From positions 616,894-680,893 of the forward strand of contig MU001670.1 of NCBI GenBank assembly GCA_010093515.1: a stretch of DNA of 64,000 nucleotides, read 5' to 3'. Position numbers and translations under genes: made by a program. The stretch comes from Lineolata rhizophorae. Taxonomy: Eukaryota > Ascomycota > Dothideomycetes > Lineolatales > Lineolataceae. Below are positions 10,175 to 23,800 of the stretch, one piece after another (within the stretch, counting starts at the first letter, position 1; every line of letters begins with the position of its first letter). Below the pieces are notes generated by a model. That model searched no databases, was not told the origin of the DNA, and worked only from the letters and a program-made list of their open reading frames with translations.

Positions 10175-12348
10175 ATGGCCAAGGACGAAGAACGACGTGC
10201 TTCGGCTTCGAACGCTGTCCAGCAGGGCCTGTCTAACGAAGATGATGAAGCTTACCTTGGTTTGTGTTAACCATGGAGTTCAATTAAGATATTCAACTCC
10301 GCTGACGGTAGCCGTCGTAATAGCAAGGTTGGGCTACAAGCAAGAGCTGCGGCGGAACTTCCGCATGATTGAGGTCTTTGGTAAGAAGACTAGGTCCACA
10401 CAACAGAGTCAATTCCACTCCAAGTCTACGTCTAGCTCACCAACCTGTATAATTCCAGGCATCGCCTTCTCAATCATGGGCCTCCTCCCCTCCATCGCCA
10501 GCACACTTGCCTACAGCCTTCCCGCCGGCCCCGTCGGCATGGTCTGGGTTTGTCCCTCTCCCCTCCCCGTCCCAATCTACTCCAACCACCCTACTGATTC
10601 CTAGCTCCGTAGGGCTGGTTCGTCGCCAGTGCCTTCATCTTCGTCATCGGGCTCGCCATGGCGGACCTCGGCTCCGCGATGCCCACCTCGGGCGGCCTGT
10701 ACTGGTGGACGCACTTCTTCGCCTCGCCGCGGACCCGGAACCCGCTCTCGTTCCTCGTCGGCTACAGCAACACGCTCGGCCTCGTGGGCGGCCTCTGCTC
10801 CATCGATTACGGCTTCTCGCTCATGTTCCTGTCCGTCGTCGTCATCGCGCGCGACGGTAACTGGGCGCCCTCGGACGGCGTCGTTTACGCCGTCTTCCTC
10901 GCCTGCATCGTCTGTCACGGCATCCTCGCTAGCTGCTTCGCGAACTATATGGGCAGGCTGCAGACGGTGTTTGTGGTCGCCAACTTTTTGTTGATTACCA
11001 TTACTATCATTGCGCTGCCAATTGGACGCGCTTCGCAGAGGAATGATGGTCATTTTATTTTTGCGACAACGGCTAATCTGACCGAATGGCCGACTGGTTG
11101 GAGTGAGTGTGGAAGTTTTTGAGTTCCCTGATTGTTCATCTTTTGGGTTATGAAAAGGACATAGTTGACTTTTATGATCAAAACAGCTTTCATGCTCGCT
11201 TGGCTGAGTCCTATTTGGGTGAGTCAAAATTGGTTTTTTGGAATTTCGTTTCACTCAACTCACTCTGTTCACTCCTCACTCCTCACTCACCCCCTCACTC
11301 ACTTCCCTTCCCAGACCATCGGCGCCTTCGACTCCTGCGTCCACATGAGCGAGGAAGCTTCCAACGCGGCTCGGGCCGTCCCCTACGGCATCCTCATGTC
11401 CATCGGCAGCTGCTGGCTCTTCGGCTTCATCAGCCTGATCGTCATCGCCGCATGCATGAGCCCGGACGTGTCCGCGATCCTCGACTCGCCCTTCGGCCAG
11501 CCCATGGCGCAGATCTACTACGACGCGCTCGGCAAGCGCGGCGCCCTCGCCCTCATGACGCTCCTCTTCGTCGTCCAGTTCTTCATGGGCCTCTCGCTCC
11601 TCGTCGCCAGCTCCCGCCAGTCGTGGGCCTTCTCGCGCGACGGCGCCCTGCCCTTCTCCCGCTTCTTCCGCCCCGTCTCCAAGACCTTCGGCTACATCCC
11701 GCTGCGCGCTGTCTGGGGCTGCACCGTCCTCGGCGCCGTGCTCGGGCTCTTGTGCCTCATCGCGCCCGCGGCCGCCCAGGCCCTCTTCTCGCTCGCCGTC
11801 GCCGGCAACTACGTCGCCTGGGGCGTGCCTATCTTGTGCCGCGTCGTGTGGGGCCAGGCGAAGTTTAAGCCCGGCCCGTTCTACACGGGCGACCGGCTGA
11901 GCACGCCGATTGCGTGGCTGGCTATCCTGTTCATCGCCTTTGGCATCCTGCTATGCATGTTCCCCGTCGGCGGGCCCGACCCGAACAAGGACACCATGAA
12001 CTATACCGTCGTGATCAATTGCGCAGTGTGGGGCGGGTCCCTGTTGTATTATTACGTCGACGCTAGGAAATGGTGCGTGTCGATTTTTTTTCTCTCCGTG
12101 TTCTCCTTCCCCTCTCTTTTGTCACGTCTTGCTCTTCGGCTACAGTTGGCATCGCTGATACATGGCCGGATGTGAAATACAGGTTCACGGGCCCCAAGAT
12201 CACGCTCGACACGGAGGACTTGACGGAGGTGCAGGAACAAGTGCTCCGGGACGAGGGGCTCGAAATCGATGGAATTGCACCCGTCAGCCGTGCGCAAACA
12301 AAGGAGGAAGAGAGCAGCGACGATGGGAAGAAAGCAGCCGACGTCTGA
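10175..12348 (+). CDS. Amino-acid / GABA permease (APC superfamily)
   Basis: Exons 10175-10259, 10324-10380, 10459-10547, 10613-11102, 11187-11218, 11315-12072 and 12183-12348 join to 558 aa. It belongs to the fungal GABA/choline-type permease group of APC transporters, with 12 predicted membrane spans, and moves amino acids or related amines with protons. Evidence: LARLGYKQELRRNF before TM1, then FGIAFSIMGLLPS, the TM3 region AMPTSGGLYWWTHF, and the family signature TIGAFDSCVHMSEEA in exon 6. The hydrophilic C-terminal tail is rich in Glu/Lys. The 32-nt fifth exon (TFMLAWLSPIW) is short, but its splice sites keep the frame and give the expected residues before TIGAFDSC; this junction is the least certain. 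Substrate is not determinable. Confidence 0.9.
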
Positions 12349-13000
12349 CGAAGCTTTGGTGCTAACTAACCGTGCACGCTTAGCTAGCTAGTTAAGTAGT
12401 TGCTGGGCGGCTTTAGCGTTGTTTTTTACGTTTTGCTCGAGTCTTGACGGACGATTCAGATGGCCCAACGCGATAGCTACGTATGTTTGACTGCTCTGTA
12501 GCTCGTCAAAGAGTGTGCTTTCATTGAATGACTCAATCACATCATAGAATCCTAGTAAGTTGTTAGACTCGCTCTCTAATAAATAGACACATGTTTTTCT
12601 TGAAGAGCGTGTAACCCTATTATATTCTTTAGTTAAAGTCCATGTTTCTATACTATAGTAATAATCGTAGCATGGACATTGACCCATGTAGGGAATTCCC
12701 ACACAGAAAAGAGCACTGTAGGAACGTGCACACCTGGATAAGAAATAGGGCACACTTGGCAAGCTCATTTTGTTCGTTGGGTACAATGAACCCAAAGATA
12801 GACCCGGAACGTGGCTTATACTAGTTGAGACAACAGTATTGATACAACGCCCGGACAAGCAACAAGGCCGCCAATTCCGATGCGAATTCCTCGGTTCACG
12901 GCACGATACACTTCCAGATATAGATACAAAGCAGCAAACCCAAGATATCCAACTAGATGGACTCAAGCACCCCGCATTCCTCTCCCCAAACCCGATCTCA
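12349..13000. other. Convergent 3' intergenic region
   Basis: Shared 3' flank of the permease and CASP genes. It is AT-rich around 12500-12800. A 219-codon minus-strand frame (13047-12388) overlaps the CASP 3' end and shows no protein family features, so it is left out. Confidence 0.5.
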
Positions 13001-15540
13001 CTATCCCGCCCCTCCCTCAAACCCCTCTTGCCTCCATTCCCCTCCACTCCCCTCCCCTACTCCCACGCCATCCACGCCCTCCAACCCCCCTCCCGCTCCG
13101 CCTGCCGCAGCCACGCCCGCGCCCCCCACCGCGGCGGCCGCCTCCCCCAGCCCGCTCGCCGCGCTATCCACCTCCCTGCCGCCCCAATAAAACAGCATCC
13201 CCAGCACGAGCAGGTGCAGGGCGAGGCAGTAGGCGGCGAAGAGGTTGCGCGAGAGGCGCGAGGCGAGCACGGCGCGCGTGAGGCGCAGCAGCACGCGCTC
13301 CGGCAGCGGCATGCGGCGGAGGGCGCGGGCCGACTCGCGGCCGCGGAACGCGGCGAAGGGCGAGAGGTGCGACTCGTAGGCGGAGCGGTAGCGGGAGTCC
13401 GCCGAGACGGGCGAAGCGGACGTGCCGCCGCCGATGGAGATGGCGGTGGCGGAGGCGCCGCCACCGGCGGTGTCGTTGGCGGAAGAGTAGGCGGCGCCGG
13501 GGTGCTGTCCCGCGCCGCCTCGGCTGTACGTCGAAATGTACCGCGTCTTCTCGTACAGGTTGAGGTTGTCGCGCTGCAGGGCGGCGATCTCGGAGCGCAG
13601 CGACGACACCGTCTGATGCGTCTTGGCCAGCTCGGCCTCGAGCTCCGTGTTGCGCTTCTTGAAGCGGTCGCGCTGCGCCGTCACCATTGGCAGGATGCCA
13701 GATCCGCCGCCCATGGGCTGGTGGTGGTGGTCGCCCCCGTCGCCGCCACCCGCGCGGTGCGGATCAAAGCCCGAAATGATGGAGCTCGTGGGCGAAGAGG
13801 GCCGTCCACCGCCCGCTCTCCGCCCGCCGTACGAGCTCTGCGGATACCTGCTCGGCGCCACGCTCATGGCTGAGCTCATGTTGGCCCCGCCGCCAAACGA
13901 ATTGGCTGCCTCCTGCTGCACACGCAAGAGGTCGTTTTCGAGCGTGGCGGTCAAGCTACGGCTCTTCTCGAGGTCCATGTTGGCGGACGACAGCTCTTCC
14001 TGCAGCGTCTCGAGCCGCTGCTGTAAGTCTTGATGCGAGACGCGCAGAACCGTCAATTCGTTGGAGAGCTTCTTGTTGCGGGCGAGGAGTAGCTGCTCGA
14101 GGGTCTCGCCGCCTTTGTCGCCCTTGGAAGTGGCTCCATTCTGCTGCGCATCGGCGTCCGCGTCCGCGGTGGGCGCGTCGTCTAAATGATCATCGTCGTC
14201 GCCCGTGGCGAACTCGATGGACTGGAGGTTATTAGTTTCACTCCAGAATGGAATATAAAAAATCGAAAGGCGCAAGATCTAGCCTACCTTCAAAACCTCC
14301 AACTCCCTCTTCACGCTCTCGTAATCACCCCACTTCTGCACTCTCTCCCTCAGCCCATCCCTCTCCTTCCGCAACCCGCCGATCTCGCGCTCCAATCCGC
14401 GCATGTCCCCTTCCAATTTCCGCCTCTCCGAATCCTTCTCGAACTTGGCCGCGTCGAGCTTGCGCCGCAGGGACCCATTCTCCGACTGCAGCCTCAAGAA
14501 GGCCGGGTCGTCTTCCACCGATGAGCTAGCCTGCTCCTGCGTCTGCGAGACGGAGGCTGACTGCGCGAGCTCAAACCTCAATTGTTCGTTCCGGGCCTCC
14601 ACCTCGGCGAGGCGCATGGTCGCCTTGTCGAGCTCGGAGCTGACGATTTCGAGCTCCGCGGCCGTCGCCGTGCCGGCTGCAGCCGCCGCATCTCCCTCGT
14701 TGCCCTGCCCTAGCCGCTGCGAGACCTCGTAGCTCGCCTTCAGCTCCTTGAGTAGTCGGTCCTGGTTCTCCACCTTGTCCTCCAGGCTGCGCTCCTTGGC
14801 CGCCCAGTTGTCTTCCTTCTCGGTGAGCACGCGCTCCCAGCTGGCCTCAATGTCCTTGACTTTGCTCTCGCGCTCCTCCTCAAGGGCCTGGCGCGCGGTG
14901 CGCTCCTTCTCGAGCTTTTGCTCGGTATCGTCGAGCTGAGTGGTTAGCTTGGCGACGGTCCTTTGCAGGTGTGCATTCTCGTCGGCGAGTTTGGGGACGG
15001 TTTCGGAGGAGGAGATGAGGGCGTCGACGGAGGCCTCGAGAAGCGGGTAAGGATCAGGGGCTTCAGAGAGCGGAGTGTAGGCTTGGAAAAAGGCGGTGGA
15101 GACGGCTTTGGATTGGTTGGTGAGGAGGTCGATGAAGGTTTGGTATGCTGTGTAAGAGCGAATTGGACTTGTTTAGCAACGGTCGTTCGTTTGCGAAGGG
15201 AAGGATGGGCGTACATTTGAGCAGCCCCTTGATTTCGCCTAACTTGGAGGTGTCGTCGAGCTTCTTGAAGTCCTTGGTCTTCTGGGCCAAGTCCTTGCGC
15301 TGTGTGAGAGCATCGCGCTGGTGTGTGACCAGGTCAGAGGCGGCCGTGTCAAGCTGTGGGATGAGCGAGCTGAGGTCGACGTCTGGTGAAAAGGTCTAGT
15401 TGTCAGCTTCCTGACGCTGCTGTAGGCTAGTGAGGGATTGACCAACTTCGCCAGGCTGCAATGGCGGTCTGGAACTTGTTGTCCTCGGCAGCAGACTCGG
15501 AGGCAGCGGGCGCGTCGCCCTCCGGGGGTGTCGAGGACAT
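13001..15540 (-). CDS. COY1: Protein CASP, golgin (Coy1-like)
   Basis: Exons 15540-15447, 15382-15215, 15147-14288 and 14221-13001 join to 780 aa. CASP/Coy1 is a tail-anchored coiled-coil golgin that acts in intra-Golgi and retrograde vesicle tethering. The N terminus has the family block AIAAWRNVDLSSLIPQLD, formed correctly across intron 1. Residues of about 120-480 are heptad-rich coiled coil. The CASP C-terminal domain follows, with ILPMVTAQRDRFKKRN, LYEKTRYISTYS and the LPERVLLRLTRAVLASRLSRN block, then one membrane span (LALHLLVLGMLFYW). Low-complexity Gly/Ser inserts interrupt the C-terminal domain, and a Gly/Ala-rich tail of about 55 residues follows the span, longer than in animal CASP. 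It is divergent from the Vps3-like gene. Confidence 0.92.
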
Positions 15541-15979
15541 GGTGGCTATACAGAGGTCGTGGTTGTAGACGCGTGGCAGTGTTGAGATGCGCTTGGGTTA
15601 CAAGGAGGAGTTGCGCATTGTCCGTCCCACCCCTTCTACGCGAAGAGAATGGTGGAACAAACAGCAGAGCCCAGAAGCAGTCGAATAGGTAAGCAAGCTC
15701 CAGCGAGGCAATGCGGACAGAAGAGAGCGCGGGTTGCAGGAGGGCAAGACGCAGGGACGCGGCGGCGGCGGGAGGCTCCCGAAGGATTCCCCGACGGTGC
15801 CAAGACGGCCCTGCGCCGCACGTAGCTGAGCTGGGCAGTGCTGGGATCCTCCAATAGACCACCAGCCAAGCTCTCGCGAACCCAAGCTCTCGCTCTCCCG
15901 ACAACATCATGAACAGTGCCGGGTTTACTTAGCGTAGCTGCCGCTTGGCGATGGGGCTCAATGCTTCGCGCGCGCCAAC
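15541..15979. promoter_or_regulatory. Bidirectional promoter, CASP / Vps3-like
   Basis: The 439 bp between the two start codons must hold both promoters and both 5' leaders. Minus-strand frames here are extensions of GC-rich leader sequence with no protein features. No factor site is assigned. Confidence 0.6.
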
Positions 15980-18900
15980 ATGGAGCTCTCCCCCGGCCCA
16001 CTGCAGGCTGTCTCGCACAGCGCCGCGTATCTCGTCCGCAACCTAGTCGATGACGTGCCGCTCAGCGCGGACGGTCAGGCGACTGGCGTGAGGATAACAT
16101 GTGTTGAATTCTGGAGTAAGCATACTACTTAGGTTTTCTTTAGTTCTTGGCCATCTAAGCGCACTACATGCTATCCCCCTTGTTCCTGCTCTGTTCAATC
16201 TAGATCATCAAGGTCTATCAGAGTCCGCTAACCAGCCCCCAATCTAGACTCCAACCTCTACATCGGCACCTCTGCCGCAGAAATCCTCCACTTCGTCCTC
16301 ATTCCACCCGATTCCTCCGATGGAAACAACGCGTTGCCCAATTTCATTCTCGCTTCCCGCCTTCAGCCCACCTCCTCGACATCTTCTTCCGCCAACTCCT
16401 CCCCACCCGGCGTCCAACAAATCTTGCTCCTCCCCTCAGTCAATCGCGCCTGCATCCTCTGTAACAATACGTTAACTTTCTACTCTCTTCCCGAGCTCTC
16501 GCCCGCCTTCGCCTCCCAGAAGCCCATATCATGCGTCTGGGTCGGCGGCGTCGACCAAAACGCTCTCGATGCGCTTCTCGCCGGCGACGATGCTCCGTCC
16601 TCGCCCAGTTCGGCGGGCGATGGCGTCGTCATCATGATGTGTCTGCGCCGCTTCATCCGGCTGGTTCGTATCGGCGAGGAACCGCGCAAGGTGCGCGACC
16701 TCGAGTTCGGCGGCTGCCTGGCCGCCGCCCGACGGGACACGTTTGCCTGCGTCGCCGATTCCCGCGCCTACGCGCTCCTCGACGTCGTTCAGCAGCAGAA
16801 GATTCCGCTCTTTGGCATCTCGTCGTTGGATGAGGAGGCGGCCGCTCCGGCAGCCGGCGGGCTAAGCCAGGATATCTCTGGCGGTACGCACGGCGTGAGC
16901 AGGAGCGCGAGTTCGGCGAGTGCGACAGCGGGAGGGATTTCGAGGGGAGCGACACCGGCACCGGCCGAGAGGGGCGGGCATAGTGGCTATGGGCATGGGC
17001 GCAGCTCGAGCTTGGGAATATTTTCAAGCGGGAGGGAAAGCAGTCCGGCACCGCAACCGCAGCGGCCGGCATCGCAAAACCGGTACGGATTCGACGTGCC
17101 CGAGAGCTTTTCGCGGATCCAGAGCCCGCGTCCCTCGACATCACAGGAGCGACGGCCCGGCGGTGCAGAACAGCACAGCCCAGCGACAGGCACATCTCGA
17201 GCCGCGACGCCTCGAGCAGGCTCGCCCGACAAACCAACACACCAGCACCAGCAATCCGCAGACGCAGCCGCTTCGGCGGGGGATCAAACCGCCGCGTCAT
17301 CACAGCAACAGCAACAACTGCAGCAACAAGATAAACCACCCCTTCCTCCGCCTAAGCCATTCACTCCGCTCAAACCTCACATCGTCAGTCCGCACCCCTC
17401 TGAATTTCTCCTCACGACCGGGACCGCCCGCGACGAGCCCGGGATGGGCCTCTTCGTCAACCTCGAGGGCGACCTCGTCCCGCGCGGCACTCTCGAGTTC
17501 GGGTCCTACCCGGACGCCATCGTCGCCGACGGCGAAGGCATGCTGCCGGACCCGTCGGCGTCGACGCCGAGCTTGGGCGCTAGCGGGGGGCTGCAGCCTG
17601 GGGCAAGTGGTGAGGAAGGGTACGTGATCGCCGCGATGCAGCGGAAGTGTGCTGGGGACGGTGTGGAGGGGAGATGGAAAAATGGCGTCGAGATTCATCG
17701 GTGGGATGTCGGGCCGGCGGACGAAGGCGCGGGCAAGGAGTGGCTGGATTTGAGCGGCCTTGGAGCCGGCCAGGCCCCGGAGGCGGCGGAAGGAGACGAG
17801 GCGGGACGTCCGCCCCCGCTGGGCATTAGGACGGTGGTGGCGCGCAACGAAATCACGGTACCCGAGATCGGGGAGAAGCTGTCGCTGAAGCGGCTGCGGC
17901 TCGGCGGTACGAGCGATACGACACCGAAGGGCGAGGCCGAGAAGCGGCGCGAGAAGGAAGAGGCCGACTTCACGTCCCGCCTGTGCAAGTTCCAGTCGCG
18001 CATCGTGCTCTGGGCCGGCCCCGCCGTCTACTGCCTCGTCCGCAACCCGCTCGTGCTCCGCCTCGACGCCCAGCTGCTCGCCGCCGAGTCCTCCGCAACC
18101 GCGGCCTCCGGAGATGCCCCGCGCGCCATCGCACCTGACCGCGCCCTCGTCGAGCAGCTGCTCGCCGACATCCGCGACCGCGAGCCGCCCCACACCGAGG
18201 CCGAGTTTCTCGGTCTGAGCTACGTGCGCCAAAAAGCCTCGGTGCTGCTCTTCGCAGACCTGCTGATCCGCACGGCGGCGGGCACCGTCGTGTCGGACCG
18301 CGATCGTGAGGCAACGGAGCAAGCGCTGGTGACGGGTGAGGTCGATCCGCGCGTCATCATCGCTCTGTTACCCGCGCTGCGGGAGGAAGTTGTCGAGGGC
18401 AGCGCGGGAATCTGGATACAGGGTGGCCTGAGGGAGCTTCTGGAACGGTTTCTGAGACAGGGGGATGTGGTGGAGAAGCTTGTGTTCGATACGGGCGACG
18501 ACGATAGGAGCACCCCGTTCTACAGGAACATCGTCCCCCTTGTCCGGAGGTATCTCACTCTTTGGCGCAGGAAGAAGGGGAACCCATCAATACCGGACGG
18601 TCCGGCTGTTTTCGCGTCTGTGGACGCCTCTCTCCTCCGCCTGTTGCTTCGGCTCGATGCGAGAAGTCCTCGTGGGCCCGCTGTTGCTGGCTCCGTTCGC
18701 CAAGAGCTCAACGCTGTCGTTGATGGCGGTGTTGGCGTCGATAGCGCTAGTAGGGAAGACGACGCTGCGTGTTTCGCCCGTTGTGTGACATTGCTGGAGC
18801 GTAGCAGGCGGTTGTACGTGCTGAGCCGGCTGTATCAGAGCAGGAAGAGTGCGGCGAATGTTCTGGAGACGTGGCGGCGGATACTGGACGGGGAGCCTGA

Positions 18901-20059
18901 CGAGGGGGGCGAGTTCACCGACGGTGGCGACATGGAACTTAGGAAGTATTTGGGCAAGATTCGGGACCGAGCCACGGTGGCGGAATATGGGGCATGGCTA
19001 GCGCGCAGGAATCCCGCACTAGGCGTGCAGGTCTTCGCGGATGACGGCAGTAGGGTCAAGTGGGCGCCGGAAGAAGCGGTCGAGGTGTTGAAAGAGAAAG
19101 CACCGGGCGCCGTCAAGGAACTGCTTGAGTACCTCGTCTTCGGCAAGAAGATGTCTCGGTACGCGGACGACCTGGTCGGGTACTATCTGGACGTCGTTGT
19201 TGGAGAATTGGAACGCAGCAACGAAGCCAAAACCACGCTTCTTCAGACATACGAGACATACCGCGCGCTCCGGCCCCCGAAACCCACCTATCGCCAGTTC
19301 ATCGCCGACAACGCCATCTCGGCCGAGTGGTGGCACGCGCGACTGCGCTTGCTGCAGCTGCTCGGCAGCACGCCCAGCATCACGTCGCGCGCCATAAGCT
19401 CGCCAAGCTCGCCGACGACGCCCGGCGGAGGGACGAGCACGGGGCCCAGCTTCGACGTAGCCACGTTGCTCGCCCGCCTCCAACCCCACGAGGCCGCCCT
19501 CGTGCCCGAGATGATCGTGCTCAACGCCCGCCGCGACCGCCACGACGAGGCCCTGCGCCTCCTCACGCACGGCCTCGCCGACTTCGACACCGCCATCGCG
19601 TACTGCCTGCACGGCGGGCGGGCGGGCGGCGCCTTCCGCGTCCCCGGCGGCAGCATCCCCTCGGCTCCTTCGTCCTCGGCCGGCGCCGGCGCCGGCGCCG
19701 CCGACGCCGGCGCCGACGACGAGCTCCCGACCCGCGAGGAGCAGTCCGGCCTCTTCGCGGCGCTGCTGCGCGAGTTCCTGGCGCTCGAGGACCTGGGCGA
19801 CCGGCTGGCGCAGACGGGCCAGCTGCTCGAGCGCTTCGGCGCCTGGTTCGACGTCGGCGAGGTGCTCGCGCTCGTCCCGCCCGAGTGGTCCGTCGACGTC
19901 GTCGCCGGCTTCCTGCTCAGCGCGCTGCGGCGGCTCGTCAGGGAGCGCAGCGAGAGCGCCGTCGTCAAGGAGCTGTGCAAGGCGGCGAACCTGAGGGCGA
20001 GCGCCGCGGTGGTGGAGAAGGTGGAGAGGCTGGGGCCGGCGGTTGAGAGGGAGGGGTAG
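15980..20059 (+). CDS. Vps3/TRAP1-like vacuolar sorting protein (CORVET subunit)
   Basis: Exons 15980-16115 and 16248-20059 join to 1,315 aa. The N-terminal part is a CNH/beta-propeller-like domain: ITCVEFWNSNLYIGTSAAEI formed across the intron, then VVIMMCLRRFIRLVRI and CVADSRAYALLD. Residues of about 240-420 form a Ser/Gln/Pro-rich disordered insert with a polyQ run. From about 695 the Vps39/TRAP1 domain follows (EFLGLSYVRQKASVLLFADLL), then an alpha-solenoid. The segment near 1125-1185 (HEAALVPEMIVLNARRDRHDEALRLLTHGL) matches the C-terminal Vps39-type repeat. Known relatives are Vps3 (CORVET, early endosome) and Vps39/Vam6 (HOPS, vacuole), which bind Rab GTPases during membrane tethering. 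The NLYIGTSAAEILHFVL start resembles the Vps3/TRAP1 branch more than Vam6, but that choice is an inference. The ATG at 15980 opens the only frame that joins the main exon. Confidence 0.82.
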
Positions 20060-20877
20060 GGTTTCGTGTGGGTTGGGCGGCTTGGCGCGGCGTGGGGCGG
20101 GTACGTGGGAATACCATGGCGATGTACTGTAAATATGGATATATGGACTTCCGATTGTGCGCTTTGTGTTTCCTTTGGGCGGTTTTGCGACGTTCGTTGA
20201 CGCCTGTGACGTTCCTGGTTAGCTTAAGATTAGGCTCTAAGAGCTATTCCAAAGCCCATTGAATTCTCTCCAACCTCACAGCTTCCAAGCGTTGACAATT
20301 CTAAATCAGCGGCTGTGGACCCTGAGACTCTGGAAATCCAGTCCATTCGGCTCAACCATGGTCTAGACGTCGCATGCCGTTCATCGTTGGTATCCACGCG
20401 CCTCCGCCTCGGACCATGCTAATTATATACAAAAGGAAAACAAAGGAGGGACTGAAATCTCAGACGATCATCCCGTCTCAAATTTTTTGAAACACCCGAA
20501 CAAACGACGAGTTTCCATACTCCACCGCTCACCATCCGCTAACCATCCGAGAAAAAAAAAATACTTAACTACACAAAACAAGTGACATCGATTCAATGAT
20601 ACATGGAACACGTCAGAGCCACACCAGACGCGACACTCAGAGCGCAACCCAGTCTCTCCCAGGAGTTTTACAAACCAGCTCCGCCGCGCCAGCAGACGCG
20701 GCCTGCCAAATGCGCTGCGCTCCATCTCCAGGACCCACGAGAATCCGTTCTACACCGTACACCGTATAAGCGCTTGCCCTCCCCCGCTTGTCTCCCCACC
20801 TATCCAACGCAAGCCCAAGCCTTCCGTCCAGACAAGAGCCTCGCGCCGACCTACATACGCGCCACCCACCAGCCCAC
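20060..20877. other. Convergent 3' intergenic region
   Basis: 3' flanks of the Vps3-like and DIP2-like genes. Frames across 20603-21000 are extensions antisense to the DIP2 tail and are not supported as genes. Confidence 0.5.
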
Positions 20878-23800
20878 CTACCTCCCCCCATACCCGCCGC
20901 CGTCGTACGCCCCACCCCCATAGCCGCCCCCATCATACCCATAACCATACCCGTTCCCCGCCCTCCCCGTCCCCATCCCCCTCCCCGCACCCCCCTCCTC
21001 ATCCATACTCATCTGCATAATCGCCTCCCTCGGCCAATCCTCCTCCTCCTCCTCCACCTCCTCCGCCACGCTCTCCCTCTCCCTCTCCGACGCACCCCCG
21101 CCGCCCAACTGCCCCCTGCTCCCCACCTTCGCCAGGCTCGGCCCGGCGCCCGTGCTCTTCCCGCTACCCCCGCGGCTCACGCTGGGACTCGCCACCGCGC
21201 TGCCGCCGACGCTGCCGCCGCGCTCGCTCGCGCTGCCCTGCCGCTGCGACGGCAGCAGCCAGCGGTCGCCCTCGACGACGCTCGACGAGCGGCTGCCGCT
21301 GCCGCCGCTGACGCCGCTCGTCGTGCGCGGCAGGTACGGCTTCGTGGCGTAGCGGGGCGGCGGCGACGCGCCGCTTCCGCCGCCGCCTTGGTGGTGCTGG
21401 TGGACCTGCTGCTGCTGTTCGACGGGGCTGTGCGTGAACTCCGTCGGCGTCATCATGACGCTGCCGTGGTGGTTGTAGTTGTAGTTGTTGTTGCTATTCC
21501 CGTTGCCGTCGTACCCGTCGTCCGCCGCGCTGAAGTTGCGCACGCCCAGCCGAGGCGGCGGCGCCATGCTGCCCGACTGCTGCTGCTGCTGATGCTGTTG
21601 CTGCTCTTGGTCCCGCGACGCGGGCCGCGGCTGCAGCGGCGGCGGCACGTCCGCCGAATCATCCGTGAACATAGCCGCGTAATCGACCGGCGAGTAATCG
21701 ATCGCCGGGCCGGCTCCGGACAAGTCGGCACCACCAGACGTCGACCTCGGCGCCGGCGCCGGCCTCATGATGCCCGTCTGCGTATCGCCCGAACTATGCC
21801 CCGAGGACGTGCGCTCCGGCAGCTCGGCGTAGAAGGCGTTGTCGGGCATCTCGGCCGCGGCGGCAGTTGGGGAGGGGTTGCCGCCGCCAGGCGAGGGCGC
21901 GAAGAATTCGTCCACGGCGCCGGGCGGCAGACCGGAGCCGTGGGGACCCGTCGAGAAGTTTGTCGTGAGCTGATGCTGCTGCTGTTGTTGCTGCTGGGGG
22001 TGCTGCGGAACGCCCTTGCGGTGGATGGCGGACACGGGGTGAGGGTGGGACGTTGGCGGCGCGGGCGACGCGCGGAAAGCAGCCTGCTGCTGCTGCTGTT
22101 GGTGGAGTGACGACGGCGGCTTCGCGAAGCCCGAGACGGACGAGCGCGACAAGCTGCTCATGGTCCTAGTCCCCGTCGCCGTGGTCGGCGCGCCGCTCTT
22201 GGCGGTCTGGGGTCCCCCACCAGCCGCCGCCGCGGCGCTCGGCGGCTCCGATACCTCGGCGATGCCGAACTCGCCCCGGCCGTCCGGCTCGCGGATCGAG
22301 AACTGCGCGATGGTGCGCATCTTGCGCGAGACCCAGGACGCGAGTATCTTGCCGCGCTGCTTCTCGCCGAGGCGGGAGCGGGGGAAGTCGTCGCGGGCGA
22401 CGAAGGCGACGATGTCGACGACGAGGTGGTGCTCGTTGAGTACCGCGTTGACGATGACGGGCACGATGGACGCCAGGAAGTTCTTGCGGAATATCTCGAC
22501 CACCACAACGACGAGGCCGCCCGCCTGGAAGACGGCGCATCCGCTCGGCACGATGTTGCGGTGGCACCGCTCCACCGAGAACTCGATGTCCATAGGGAAG
22601 TGGCTGAGGCCGTTGACCTCGAACGTCTCGCCGATGCTGCCCAGGACGAACAGGATCTGCATCTCGACCTGCGCGCCGCCAGGGCCGATGGGCCTGCTGA
22701 CGCTGTGCAGGAAGCCCAGGTCGCCCGTGCGCACGTACCGCACGTTGGGGTCGCCGTCGATGGTGCGGCCGTTGAACCGCTCCGCGTCGAAGGCGTCCTT
22801 GGATCCGTAGAACGAGTGCGCGTTGGCCTCGCTCTGCACCCAGATCTCGCCGTACTCGCCCGCCAGGCATAGCCGGTTCGTCTCCGGGTTGACGATGGCG
22901 ATCTGCGTGCTCACGGGCACCATGCCCGAGTCCTGCACCAGTAGCGCGAAAGGCTCCTGCTCCGCGTCCACGGGCGCGACGAGCCCGCGCCGCAGCGCCG
23001 ACATGTCCAGCCATAACTCGATAGGCTCGATGCACATGTAGGATCGGCTCGCCACCATGGGGTTTAGCACGTGCGAGTAGATGGTGTTGATGGCCGTGCG
23101 GTCCAGGCCCGCGGTGGCAAAGTGCAGCCGTACCTTCTGGTAGACGTCGACGCGGGGCCGGCTATCGGTGCTGATCATGAGGTTCTTGAGCTCGTGCATG
23201 CCCGCCGTCTTGCCGGCGCCGTGCGCCATGGCGTGGTCCAGCATCTGGCTTGTCGCGTACGTGTCCTTGATTTTGTAGCGGCTCAGCGTCTGGAAGAGTA
23301 TGTTGGGCGCCTGGGCGAAGTCGACGGGCGAGACCAGGTACGTGGGCGTGGCCAGGAAGATGCCCATAACGCACGTGTGCAGCCAGCCCAGCCCGATGGT
23401 GCTGCGCACGCAGCCCAGGACTGGCCGCGTGCTCGTCATCTGACACGTCTCCTTTTGCACCTTGCACAGCGCCATGATGCTGTCGTGGCCCAGCTGCACC
23501 GCCAGCCGCCGCTGGTCTGGCGTCCAGTACACCCAGACCAGCACCGGATAGCCCGGCTGCACCCACGCGGGCCGCATAGTCAAGTTGAGCTCGCGGCACC
23601 CCTGGCTCTGCTTCGTCGGCTTGGTCGTATTGTACGTGGGCGGGATATTAACGCGCAGCACGAGCGCCGACTGCTTGAGATGCTGCGCAACCGGCTTCTG
23701 CCGCAGCACGTGATCGACATCGGTGTTGACGAGCAGAGCCTTGATGCGGAAGTCGGCAATCATGTGCAGCAGAGCCGGGGCATCCTCGTTGAGACGGTTC

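Noticed and set aside
12388-13047. 219-codon minus-strand frame
   Set aside because: It overlaps the CASP 3' end and translates to sequence with no family features.
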